NCBI GenBank assembly: GCA_024234955.1
Contig: JACKNK010000002.1
Span: 62,001-126,000, forward strand
Source of the DNA: Gammaproteobacteria bacterium
GTDB lineage: Bacteria; Pseudomonadota; Gammaproteobacteria; JACKNK01
Length of the DNA: 64,000 nucleotides
Direction: 5' to 3'
In this document: piece by piece, positions 16,624 to 24,601 of the stretch
How the letters are laid out: each line of letters starts with the position of its first letter
How positions within the stretch are numbered: the first letter of the stretch is position 1
Program-made: the position numbers and the translations under genes
Notes under the pieces: generated by a model
Told to the model about the DNA's origin: nothing
Database searches by the model: none
The model's input: the letters and a program-made list of their open reading frames with translations, nothing else

Positions 16624-17655
16624 TTATTCCGCGTCCATCGCATCGTGCTCGCGGTGGTAATCCAGGACCCGCTGAACTTCGTTTTTGGATCCGAGAACCA
16701 CCGGTACTCGCTGGTGCAGTGCGTTTGGTGTGATTTCCATGATGCGTTCACGCCCAGTGATCGCAGCACCCCCAGCCTGTTCGATGATGAAACTCATCGG
16801 GTTGCCTTCGTACAGCAGGCGCAGTTTGCCGCCGATGCCCTTCTCCTTCATCTTCGAGTCCAGCGGATACATGAAGATGCCGCCACGGGTGAGGATGCGA
16901 TGCACCTCGGCGACCATGGAGGCGATCCAGCGCATGTTGAAATCTTCGCCACGCGGCCCTTCGGAACCGGCCAGGCACTCTTCGACATAACGCTGCACCG
17001 GGTATTCCCAGAAACGGTTGTTGGAGGCGTTGATCGCGAATTCCCGGGTGTTCTCGGGAATGGTCATGTTGGGGTGGGTGAGAATGAATTCGCCGATGTC
17101 CTGATCCAGGGTGAAGCCGTTCACTCCGTGACCCGTGGTCAGCACCATCATCGTGGACGGTCCGTAGATCGCATAACCGGCGGCAACCTGTTCGGTGCCT
17201 GGCTGCAGGAAGCTGGCTTCGGTCGGTGCGGCGCCTTCGCCCGGGCAACGCAGGATGGAGAAGATGGTGCCGACGGAGACGTTCACGTCCATGTTCGAGG
17301 AGCCGTCGAGCGGATCGAAGGTCAACAGATATTTGCCTCGCGGCTTGCCTTCCGGGATCGGGTAGATGTCGTCCATTTCCTCGGACGCCATCGCAGCCAG
17401 GTGACCAGCCCATTCGTTGGACTTGATGAAGACCTCGTTGGTGAGGATGTCCATCTTCTTCTGGGTCTCGCCCTGAACGTTCTCGCTCCCGGCGGAGCCG
17501 AGCACGCCGATCAGATCGCCCTTGTTGACCATGTTGGAGATGACCTTGCAGGCGGTGACGATGTCGTTGAGCAAGGAAGTGAAATCGCCAGTCGCGCCGC
17601 TGATGTGGCGCTGTTCTTCGATGATGAACTGGGTGATTGTGGTGCCGTTATGCAT
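16624..17655 (-). CDS. fbp: Fructose-1,6-bisphosphatase class I
   Basis: This enzyme hydrolyses fructose 1,6-bisphosphate to fructose 6-phosphate for gluconeogenesis, or for the Calvin cycle if the host is autotrophic. The 343-residue protein shows the metal site LLTFDPLDGSSNMDVNVSVGT, the AGYAIYGPSTMMVLTTGHGV region, and GGIFMYPLDSKMKEKGIGGKLRLLYEGNPM. The ATG at 17655 was chosen because TGAGG lies upstream; the reading frame extends to a TTG at 17670 only. It stands alone between a terminator and the DUF389 gene. Confidence 0.96.
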   Translation of the reverse strand: MHNGTTITQFIIEEQRHISGATGDFTSLLNDIVTACKVISNMVNKGDLIGVLGSAGSENVQGETQKKMDILTNEVFIKSNEWAGHLAAMASEEMDDIYPIPEGKPRGKYLLTFDPLDGSSNMDVNVSVGTIFSILRCPGEGAAPTEASFLQPGTEQVAAGYAIYGPSTMMVLTTGHGVNGFTLDQDIGEFILTHPNMTIPENTREFAINASNNRFWEYPVQRYVEECLAGSEGPRGEDFNMRWIASMVAEVHRILTRGGIFMYPLDSKMKEKGIGGKLRLLYEGNPMSFIIEQAGGAAITGRERIMEITPNALHQRVPVVLGSKNEVQRVLDYHREHDAMDAE

Positions 17656-17741
17656 GGATTCAGGCCTCAAAATGTGAACTGGAAGGTGGATAAAAATTAG
17701 ATTCGCGAATATTAGCGAAATTTATGATTAAACCCCAGCGT

Positions 17742-18716
17742 TCACGCACGCAGCCATAGCACCAGGCCCAGCAAGGCCAGGGACAGCACCCACAGCAGGA
17801 TTGCGATCGTTGACGATTGCCGGGCTTTGCGTTGTTCCAGCCAGGTCCTGGGGCGTATGCCGCGTAACAGCAGCACGAGTTTGGCGGAGAGGTTGACGCA
17901 GACGATATTGATCGCCAACAGCAAGGCCGCACCCATTGCCGCCGGATATTGGGCCTCGCCCAGCATGATGCCGACGGTGGCGGCGGGTGGCAGCAAGGCG
18001 ACGGCCACCATGACGCCAACCAGAACGCTGGAAACCCCGGTGGTCAGGGACAACACGGCCGCTGCCCCGGATGCCAGGGCAAGTGCGGCGGAATCCCAGC
18101 CGGCGACGGTGCGTGCAAGCAATTCCGGAGAATGGAGCGCACCGGGAATGGACGATCCGAGGATGTTGCCGAGCAGGATGGAAAGCCCGATCGCCATCGC
18201 CAGACCGACCAGCAGGGTGCGCACGGCGCGTCCGATCAGCGATATATCGCCCAATGCCGAGCCCAGCGCCAAGGCCAGATTTGGCCCAAGCAGGGGCGCG
18301 ATCACCATCGCGCCGATGACCACGGCGACGTTGTTCTCCATAAGACCGATTGCCGCGACCACGGTGGATAATGCGACCAGGATCAGGTAGTTGGCGTCAA
18401 GGCGCGCATTCTTCTCGATGTTCATATAGAGCGCTTCGCGTGGCGCGCCCTGGGCCTTGCTGTCGTGCTCTGCCGGCTTCGGAAGCGTGGCTTCCACCGG
18501 GGTGACGAGAATGCGAAAGCGTTCATCGGTACCGGTAACCTGATGCACCGCGTCGATCAGCTCCTGAGCCTGCTCTGCGCGCACCAGAAAACGCGCCGAT
18601 TGGCGACCTTCCTCAATGGAAGGGCACGCCCAGAAGTCCACGGCGGCCTTCTGTTCGGCGATTCCGCGCAAGGTGTCCTCGTGACCGGGATCGCTGATCA
18701 CCTCGATCATTTTCAT
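17742..18716 (-). CDS. DUF389 / TIGR00341 family membrane protein
   Basis: This is a 324-residue inner-membrane protein. A soluble N-terminal domain (~95 residues, MIEVISDPGHEDTL) is followed by about six or seven membrane helices. The family core is NYLILVALSTVVAAIGLMENNVAVVIGAMVIAPLLGPNLALALG, and later LTTGVSSVLVGVMVAVALLPPAATVGIMLG. The molecular role of the family is unknown. It is monocistronic and divergent from the spermidine-synthase-like gene. Confidence 0.88.
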   Translation of the reverse strand: MKMIEVISDPGHEDTLRGIAEQKAAVDFWACPSIEEGRQSARFLVRAEQAQELIDAVHQVTGTDERFRILVTPVEATLPKPAEHDSKAQGAPREALYMNIEKNARLDANYLILVALSTVVAAIGLMENNVAVVIGAMVIAPLLGPNLALALGSALGDISLIGRAVRTLLVGLAMAIGLSILLGNILGSSIPGALHSPELLARTVAGWDSAALALASGAAAVLSLTTGVSSVLVGVMVAVALLPPAATVGIMLGEAQYPAAMGAALLLAINIVCVNLSAKLVLLLRGIRPRTWLEQRKARQSSTIAILLWVLSLALLGLVLWLRA

Positions 18717-18776
18717 TGGTAATCGTGACTCCGCAGATATGATTTATCGACTGTGCAAACATAGCTGACCCTTGGC

Positions 18777-19547
18777 ATGTCCATCCCAGGTACAGAAATT
18801 TATCGGGTACGCGATGAGGAAGGTGCGGTCGTCGTGTACGACAGCACCGAGATACGCATCCTCGCGTTCGACTCTCCCGTCGAACAGAGTTGTGTCGCCA
18901 AGAGTCGTCCGTGGCGTCTGCAATACGCCTACACCCAGACGATGATGCTCGGCGCGCTGTTCACGCCGCAGCTCAAACATGCTGCCGTGCTTGGACTGGG
19001 CGGCGGAAGTCAGGTGCGCGCCTTGCGTCATGGCTGGCCGGACTTGCGCATAACGGCGGTCGAGAAACGCGCTGCCGTTGCCCAGGTGGCCAAGGACTGG
19101 TTTCTGCTCGACGACGATCCGCGTCTGGGCATCGTGATTGGCGACGCCGGGGAATGGCTGCACCGGCCTGGCGCGAGTCAAGACCTGCTGTTTGCCGATC
19201 TCTACGACAACATCGGCATGGATGCACAGCAGGCCGACATGGCGTTCCTGACCGGCTGCGCCCGGCGTCTGGGCGACGGGGGCGTGCTGGTGCTGAATCG
19301 CTGGAGCGCGAATACCGACGCGGCCCGGCGCCATAAGGCCGCGATTGCCGAGGTGTTCGGCGACCGGGTTCTGATGGTCTCGGTGCAAGGCGGCAACAAC
19401 ATCACCTTCGCCTTTCAGGGGCCGATCCCCGCGCTTTCCCGGCGAGCGTTCATGGATGCGGCACAGACCCTGGGTCTGCGTCTGGACATTCCGCTCCAGC
19501 GTCATGCCCGGCGGCTGTGGGATGAGAACACGCCGATTCTGAAATAG
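18777..19547 (+). CDS. Spermidine synthase-like methyltransferase-fold protein
   Basis: This is a 256-residue protein of the spermidine/spermine synthase superfamily. The nucleotide-binding glycine motif is VLGLGGGSQVRAL, the acidic end of beta-2 is AVEKR, and the DLLFADLYDN segment corresponds to the catalytic region. It diverges strongly from the true SpeE at 60950 in this window: it is shorter and lacks the conserved D-[ST]-T-D-P motif of that protein. It may act on another substrate or be non-catalytic. It ends 25 bases before the Zur box. Confidence 0.75.
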   Translation: MSIPGTEIYRVRDEEGAVVVYDSTEIRILAFDSPVEQSCVAKSRPWRLQYAYTQTMMLGALFTPQLKHAAVLGLGGGSQVRALRHGWPDLRITAVEKRAAVAQVAKDWFLLDDDPRLGIVIGDAGEWLHRPGASQDLLFADLYDNIGMDAQQADMAFLTGCARRLGDGGVLVLNRWSANTDAARRHKAAIAEVFGDRVLMVSVQGGNNITFAFQGPIPALSRRAFMDAAQTLGLRLDIPLQRHARRLWDENTPILK

Positions 19548-19572
19548 CAGTCTGCGTCGCGGCACGGCGAAT

Positions 19573-19589
19573 ATGTTACGTTATAACGC
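19573..19589 (+). promoter_or_regulatory. Putative Zur box upstream of znuA
   Basis: The sequence TGTTACG-T-TATAACG is centred at 19581. It closely follows the gammaproteobacterial Zur operator TGTTATA-N-TATAACA, with the whole TATAAC half and TGTTA of the other half matching. It lies 25 bases before the znuA ATG, where bound Zur would block transcription of znuA-zur-znuCB. Zur is encoded in the same operon, so the loop would be autoregulatory. Confidence 0.75.
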
Positions 19590-19613
19590 TTCGCATTCAC
19601 GACTTACTCACTC

Positions 19614-20543
19614 ATGCGCCGAGTTCCCCTGTTCGTACTTTTGCTGCTGTGCGCATTATTGGCCGCGCCCGCTGCGGCAGATCGGCATGCACCGCCCAAC
19701 GCGGTTGCCAGCATCCTGCCGCTGCATGCATTGCTTGCCGGCGTGATGCAAGGGGTCGCTGAGCCTGCGTTGCTGATTGCGCCAGCCCAGTCGCCGCATA
19801 AGGTGGCGCTGCGCCCCAATCAGGCGCGACGTCTCGCGCAAGCGGACCTGTTCGTCTGGGTTGGCGAAGAGCTTGAATCCGGATTGCGCAAGGCCGTATC
19901 AGTATTGCCGACCAACGCGGTCGTGATCCGACTCGGGCACGATGCCGATGTCCCGGTGCTTCCGGCCCGGGACTCGGCAGCTTGGGCGCCGCATCATCAT
20001 GATGACGATGTCGGTCACGGAGGCATCGATCCGCATCTTTGGCTCAGCCCGGACCAGGCCGCCCGGATCGCGTCGCGCATGGCGGAGGCGCTGATCGAGA
20101 TCGACCCGGGTCACGCTCCGGTCTACAAGGCCAATCTGGAGCGAATGGTCGGACGTCTTGACGAAGTCGATGCGCTTGTCGAACAGCGCTTGGCGCCGAT
20201 TCGGGGACGCCCTTACCTGGTGTTCCACGATGCCTATCAATATTTCGAACGGCATTACCGGCTCAACGCGATCGGTTCGGTGACCATCGATGCCGATCAC
20301 GCTCCCGGTGCCAACCGCATCGCAGTGCTGCGCCGACGCATACAGGAAAGCCAGGCCGGCTGCGTATTCACCGAGCCGCATTTCGAACCGCGCGTAGTCC
20401 GTATTCTCATCGAAGGCAGCGCTGCCAAAATCGGGGAGCTCGACCCGGTAGGTCGCGACATCGAGCCAGGCCCCGAGGCCTACTTTGAACTCCTGGACCG
20501 GCTCAGCACATCGCTGGTGAGCTGTCTTGGACCCACACCTTGA
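19614..20543 (+). CDS. znuA: High-affinity zinc ABC transporter, substrate-binding protein
   Basis: ZnuA captures periplasmic Zn2+ for ZnuBC. The 309-residue protein has a signal peptide (RVPLFVLLLLCALLAAPAAA) and a cluster-9 binding fold. The His-rich loop HHHDDDVGHGG is typical of zinc-specific members, and the metal ligands include His in PLHALLAGVMQG, DPHLWLSP and FHDAYQYFERHY. It opens the operon znuA-zur-znuC-znuB, 67 bases after the upstream gene. The Zur box sits in that gap. Confidence 0.94.
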   Translation: MRRVPLFVLLLLCALLAAPAAADRHAPPNAVASILPLHALLAGVMQGVAEPALLIAPAQSPHKVALRPNQARRLAQADLFVWVGEELESGLRKAVSVLPTNAVVIRLGHDADVPVLPARDSAAWAPHHHDDDVGHGGIDPHLWLSPDQAARIASRMAEALIEIDPGHAPVYKANLERMVGRLDEVDALVEQRLAPIRGRPYLVFHDAYQYFERHYRLNAIGSVTIDADHAPGANRIAVLRRRIQESQAGCVFTEPHFEPRVVRILIEGSAAKIGELDPVGRDIEPGPEAYFELLDRLSTSLVSCLGPTP

Positions 20544-20558
20544 AATTGGAGCCGGGAG

Positions 20559-21059
20559 ATGAACAAGTCCGATTTCGCATCCGGGTTTCCCGTGCAGGCT
20601 CATGATCATGCCCAATGTGTGCAGACCATGCTCAGAGCGGCGGACGACCACTGCGCGGCGCGGGGTTTACGCCTGACCGCGCTACGACGCCAGGTGCTTG
20701 AACTGATCTGGAGCGATCACAAGCCGGTGGGCGCTTATGCCTTGCTCGACATGCTTGGTGAAGATGGTCGCAAAGCGGCACCGCCCACCGTGTATCGCGC
20801 CCTCGAGTTCCTCGTTGAGCACGGTCTGGCGCATCGCATTGCGTCGCTCAACGCCTTTATCGGGTGTGTGCATCCGGGCGAGGCGCATACCCCGCAATTC
20901 TTTCTTTGTCGAAAGTGTGGCGACGCCGCCGAGGTTGATGACCCGCGCGTACATAAGGCGATTGCTGCCGATGCCCATAACCTGGATTTCGACATCGCCG
21001 ATGAGACCGTCGAGATCAGCGGCATTTGTGCGCAATGTCGCGGTGGGGAATCGGCGTGA
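20559..21059 (+). CDS. zur: Zinc uptake regulator Zur (Fur family)
   Basis: This is a 166-residue Fur-family repressor. It has a winged-helix N-terminal part (LRLTALRRQVLELIW, PPTVYRALEFLVEHGLAHRI) and a metal-binding dimerisation part with two CxxC pairs (CRKCGD and CAQCR). It has the Zur-type N-terminal extension with His and Cys. Context makes Zur, rather than Fur, nearly certain: it lies between znuA and znuC. The stop overlaps the znuC GTG start. Confidence 0.93.
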   Translation: MNKSDFASGFPVQAHDHAQCVQTMLRAADDHCAARGLRLTALRRQVLELIWSDHKPVGAYALLDMLGEDGRKAAPPTVYRALEFLVEHGLAHRIASLNAFIGCVHPGEAHTPQFFLCRKCGDAAEVDDPRVHKAIAADAHNLDFDIADETVEISGICAQCRGGESA

Positions 21060-21838
21060 CCACCGGTAAGGCGCTGATCGAGGCGCGGGATGTCCGCCTC
21101 ACCATGAACAACCGGGCCATTCTTGCCGGGGTCGATCTCAGTGTCGCGGCGGGGGAGATCGTGACCCTCATCGGCCCGAACGGCGCGGGTAAATCCTCAC
21201 TGGTGCGGGTGGTGCTGGGCCTGCTTCCCATCACCGGCGGGCAGATATACCGAAAACCGGGACTGCGCATCGGCTACATGCCGCAACGTCTTGCGGTGCC
21301 GGACAATCTTCCGCTGACGGTGCGTCGATTCCTCAGCCTGAGCGGAACGCGCCGTGCGGATCGCCTTGAATCTGTCAGCGAGCAGACCCGTGTCGATCAT
21401 CTGCTCAATCAGGCCATGCAGACCTTGTCCGGGGGTGAGCATCAGCGCGTGTTGCTTGCCCGTGCCTTGCTGCGCAACCCGGATCTGCTGGTTCTGGATG
21501 AGCCGGTTCAGGGTGTGGATGTCACCGGCCAGGCGGATCTCTATGCCTTGATCGCCAGCCTGCGGGATGAACTTGGATGCGGGGTATTGATGGTCTCGCA
21601 CGACCTCCATCTTGTCATGGCGCAGACCGATCAGGTGATCTGTCTGAACGCGCATGTCTGTTGCTCCGGCCACCCCGAACATGTCAGCAGGCATCCGGCT
21701 TATCTGGAGTTGTTCGGTAACGCGATCAATCCATCGCTTGCGGTTTACACCCATCACCACGACCACACGCACGATCTGCATGGGGACGTCGATCACGACC
21801 ATGAACCGATGGCCGTACAGCACGGAGATCAGCCATGA
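21056..21838 (+). CDS. znuC: Zinc ABC transporter, ATPase subunit
   Basis: This is a 260-residue ABC ATPase driving zinc uptake. Walker A is GPNGAGKSS, the signature is TLSGGEHQRVLLARAL, and Walker B is LLVLDEPVQGVD. The GTG start at 21056 overlaps the zur stop (GTGA), with GGGG 7 bases upstream. The C-terminal ~25 residues are unusually rich in His and Asp (THHHDHTHDLHGDVDHDHE), which may bind zinc and feed back on transport. The stop overlaps the znuB ATG. Confidence 0.95.
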   Translation: MTTGKALIEARDVRLTMNNRAILAGVDLSVAAGEIVTLIGPNGAGKSSLVRVVLGLLPITGGQIYRKPGLRIGYMPQRLAVPDNLPLTVRRFLSLSGTRRADRLESVSEQTRVDHLLNQAMQTLSGGEHQRVLLARALLRNPDLLVLDEPVQGVDVTGQADLYALIASLRDELGCGVLMVSHDLHLVMAQTDQVICLNAHVCCSGHPEHVSRHPAYLELFGNAINPSLAVYTHHHDHTHDLHGDVDHDHEPMAVQHGDQP

Positions 21839-22632
21839 CATTGGGGATCGACGATTTTCTCTGGCGGGCGTTATTCGCCGGCGTGGGGGTGGCGCTGATT
21901 GCGGGGCCGTTGGGGGTGTTTGTGGTCTGGCGACGCATGGCCTATTTCGGCGACACCTTGGCGCACTCCGCACTGCTCGGCGTGGCCCTGGGATTTCTCC
22001 TTGGCATCAGCCCGAACATCGGTGTCGCGGTGGTCGCGGTGGCAGTCGCCTTGTTGTTGCTGGCGCTGCAACATCGTCACTGGCTTGCCACCGATACCTT
22101 GCTTGGCATTCTCGCCCACGGGGCGTTGTCGATTGGTTTGGTCGCCATGGCCTTTTTGACCGAGGTGCGCATCGATCTCATGGCGTATCTGTTTGGCGAC
22201 ATCCTGAGCGTCGGGTTCACCGATCTGATTGCCATATGGGCTGGAGGGATGGTCGTTCTGGGGGCGCTCGTCGGATTGTGGCGCCCGCTGTTGGCGGTAA
22301 CCGTGCATGAAGAGTTGGCGCGCGTGGAAGGGGTGCCCGTTGCGCGGGTTCGTCTCGTTTTTCTGCTGCTCATCGCCGTGGTCATCGCGGTCGCGATGAA
22401 GGTGGTCGGGGTGTTGCTGATCACCGCAATGATGATCATTCCCGCTGCCAGCGCCAGACGCCTGAGTCGCACACCGGAACAGATGGCAGTGATCGCGGCA
22501 CTTTTCGGTATCGGTGCGGTGGTTCTGGGTTTGGCCGGCTCATGGCACTGGGACACACCGACCGGTCCGTCCGTCGTGGTTGGCGCAATCGTTTTGTTCG
22601 CCTTTCAGGGCCTGTTCCCGGTTCGACGCTAG
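21835..22632 (+). CDS. znuB: Zinc ABC transporter, membrane permease
   Basis: This is a 265-residue permease of the ABC-3 family with about eight membrane helices. Family motifs are GPLGVFVVWRRMAYFGDTLAHSALLGVALG and MKVVGVLLITAMMIIPAASARRLSRTPEQM. The ATG overlaps the znuC stop (ATGA). It ends the operon and is followed by a terminator shared with the convergent gene. Confidence 0.95.
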   Translation: MTLGIDDFLWRALFAGVGVALIAGPLGVFVVWRRMAYFGDTLAHSALLGVALGFLLGISPNIGVAVVAVAVALLLLALQHRHWLATDTLLGILAHGALSIGLVAMAFLTEVRIDLMAYLFGDILSVGFTDLIAIWAGGMVVLGALVGLWRPLLAVTVHEELARVEGVPVARVRLVFLLLIAVVIAVAMKVVGVLLITAMMIIPAASARRLSRTPEQMAVIAALFGIGAVVLGLAGSWHWDTPTGPSVVVGAIVLFAFQGLFPVRR

Positions 22633-22644
22633 GCCGGGATAAAT

Positions 22645-22681
22645 AAAAAAGGCGCATCGGGTTTTTCCGGTGCGCCTTTTT
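22645..22681. terminator. Bidirectional terminator after znuB
   Basis: The stem GGCGCATCGG/CCGGTGCGCC, with one G-T pair, has the loop GTTTTT. Runs of A on the left and T on the right let it serve znuB on the plus strand and the exported-protein gene on the minus strand. Confidence 0.88.
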
Positions 22682-22703
22682 GGCAGGGACGATCCGATTT
22701 GGG

Positions 22704-23504
22704 TCAGCGGACGTTCCGCAGCATGTTTGCTGAGATCGAAAGCCGTTCCACGGTGGTGACTTTCGAGGTCAACGAGGTGCCGTTGTTGTGGGCGTGGTTT
22801 GGCATGCTCGGCAACGCCGACGCCTGAATCGGCGAAGGCTCCTTGTCCGTTTTGACGTGCGACAACACCGGTTGCTCCAGCGTTCCCCGATCCAGTGAGG
22901 TCATCGGTTTGGCTTTTCCCGAAACGACCTTTTCCGGCACAGGACGCATGTAAACCTTGAACAGGTCCCCTGCACTGCCGTCGAACTCGGAAACCCGGGA
23001 CGTGAGGCGGGTGGAACCGGCATATTTCGACGTCGTGTTGCCGCTGGCCAGTTCCACTGGTGCCACGGCAGGGGGCTGATCAACGCTACCGCTACTTTCG
23101 AACATCGGTTTGTCTTCGGTCAGCGATTGGGAGGCTACCGATTCGCCCCACAGCTCGTTGAGGTTGCCGGCACTGAAGCGGGTGTCTGCCGGCAACTCGC
23201 GAGCTTGGTCGGAACTGCTATTGGCAGCGACGGATGCCTTGCCGGATGTGCTCGCGCCAATCGCCTGGACACCCACGGATGAAAGACGCGCGGAGTCGTC
23301 ATTCGTGCCGGTATTGAAAAGTGCGCTACCAAACGGGTCGTAGGCCCAGGCGCTGGTTCCATCGGAATCGTTGGGTTCGCTGGCCTGACCGGTCGGCGAC
23401 AAGGTGATGGCCATCCCCAAAAGCAACAACGCCGCTCCCATTGCGTATGGTGTAACCGGAGTTCGGTAGCCGACGGTTCCAACAGTGCTGTAAGAGGTTT
23501 TCAT
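22704..23504 (-). CDS. Exported hypothetical protein, low complexity
   Basis: This is a protein of about 266 residues that I do not recognise. It has one hydrophobic N-terminal segment (YAMGAALLLLGMAITLSPTG, with QAS-EP as a possible signal cleavage site), followed by a Ser/Thr/Ala/Asn-rich region with no Cys and no clear domain. This fits a secreted or surface protein. The start at 23504 is favoured over 23513 because AGGAG would otherwise touch the start codon. The promoter region carries repeated TTGCGAA motifs (see 23661-23690). Codon use looks like that of the neighbours. Confidence 0.65.
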   Translation of the reverse strand: MKTSYSTVGTVGYRTPVTPYAMGAALLLLGMAITLSPTGQASEPNDSDGTSAWAYDPFGSALFNTGTNDDSARLSSVGVQAIGASTSGKASVAANSSSDQARELPADTRFSAGNLNELWGESVASQSLTEDKPMFESSGSVDQPPAVAPVELASGNTTSKYAGSTRLTSRVSEFDGSAGDLFKVYMRPVPEKVVSGKAKPMTSLDRGTLEQPVLSHVKTDKEPSPIQASALPSMPNHAHNNGTSLTSKVTTVERLSISANMLRNVR

Positions 23505-23660
23505 TTTGCTCATCTCCTGAGACGGCCCGACCGCATAGTCATTCCAGAATGTGCCGGTGATCGTCTCCCAGCCACGAAACGCATCCTGTGTCGCAGGGCT
23601 TTGACCGATGAACTTAGATTAGGTCTTGATTGACGCGCTTAGCAATAGCAAATTGTTACT

Positions 23661-23690
23661 TTTGCGAAAATGTGCTTCGCAAATTGCGAA
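23661..23690. promoter_or_regulatory. Clustered TTGCGAA half-sites, putative operator
   Basis: A perfect 7-1-7 palindrome TTCGCAA-A-TTGCGAA lies at 23676-23690, with a further TTTGCGAAA copy 8 bases to the left. The cluster sits in an AT-rich stretch about 160 bases upstream of the exported-protein start at 23504 and just downstream of pyrK, so a regulator of the exported-protein gene probably binds here. The regulator is not known. Confidence 0.5.
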
Positions 23691-23719
23691 ATGCCAACTC
23701 ATAGGGGCCCGGGCGCCCC

Positions 23720-24601
23720 TCATACGAACACGCGGGACGCGTCAAAGACAGGCCCATCGACGCAGACCCGACGCATCGCCGGACCGTTATCTTCCTGCAC
23801 CTCCACCACGCAGCCCGCGCAGCCGCCGACCGCGCAGGCCATGAATTCTTCCAGGGAAACCTGACAGGGCAGGCTGAACTCACGGGCGAGCATTGCCGTC
23901 GCCGCTAGCATCGGGTGCGGTCCGCAGGCGAAGATCTCGACCTGAGTGCGTTGTTCCTCGCTCAGGGCTTTTAGCCAGGCGCGTGCGAGATCGGTGATAT
24001 AGCCTTCGAATACGCCGGGATAGCCTTGCAGACTCGCCAGGCGGCTGGCGATATTCCAGTCTTCCATCAACGGCATTGCGGCAATGACGCCGTCCGGGAC
24101 CCCGGGCACGATGATTTCCGAAGGCCGGGCACGAAATGGGAACGGGACTTCCGATCCCATCAATACCAATGGATCGAAGCCACCGGTCCGACGCAGATGC
24201 TCGGCGAGAAACACCATCGGGGGGATGCCGACGCCGCCGCCAAGGAGCAATGCACGCGGGCGCTCGGGGTGTGCGACGAACGGCTTGCCGATCGGGCCCA
24301 TCATCGACAGCGTTTCGCCTTCCTGACGCGCACTGAGTAATCGGGTACCTTCGCCGACGACTTTGTAGAGCATATCCACCCAGCCTTCCGTGGCGCTGAC
24401 GCGCATGATCGAGAGCGGGCGTCGCATCCGCAGCATCGGGTCAGTGCGCAGATGCACGAAGCTGCCAGGCAGGGCTTTGGCGGCGCACTCCGGCGCGGCA
24501 ACCCGCAACACGAACTGGTCGCCGGGAAATCTTTCGTGGCTGAGTATCTTTGCGCTTTCGACGTGAATCGTGCCGCGATGCGGTTTGCTTTCGTTACTCA
24601 T
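23720..24601 (-). CDS. pyrK: Dihydroorotate dehydrogenase electron-transfer subunit family (PyrK-like)
   Basis: This is a 293-residue FAD/[2Fe-2S] flavoprotein reductase. The FAD-binding motif is RMRRPLSIM, the NAD region is ALLLGGGVGIPPMVFLAEHL, and the C-terminal cluster ligands are CAVGGCAGC plus a later Cys (RRVC). In PyrDB enzymes this subunit passes electrons from dihydroorotate to NAD+. No pyrD is adjacent, so the partner dehydrogenase is elsewhere or different. The start is ATG 24601, overlapping the pyrC-like stop (TGATG). It is the last gene of the pyr cluster. Confidence 0.85.
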   Translation of the reverse strand: MSNESKPHRGTIHVESAKILSHERFPGDQFVLRVAAPECAAKALPGSFVHLRTDPMLRMRRPLSIMRVSATEGWVDMLYKVVGEGTRLLSARQEGETLSMMGPIGKPFVAHPERPRALLLGGGVGIPPMVFLAEHLRRTGGFDPLVLMGSEVPFPFRARPSEIIVPGVPDGVIAAMPLMEDWNIASRLASLQGYPGVFEGYITDLARAWLKALSEEQRTQVEIFACGPHPMLAATAMLAREFSLPCQVSLEEFMACAVGGCAGCVVEVQEDNGPAMRRVCVDGPVFDASRVFV

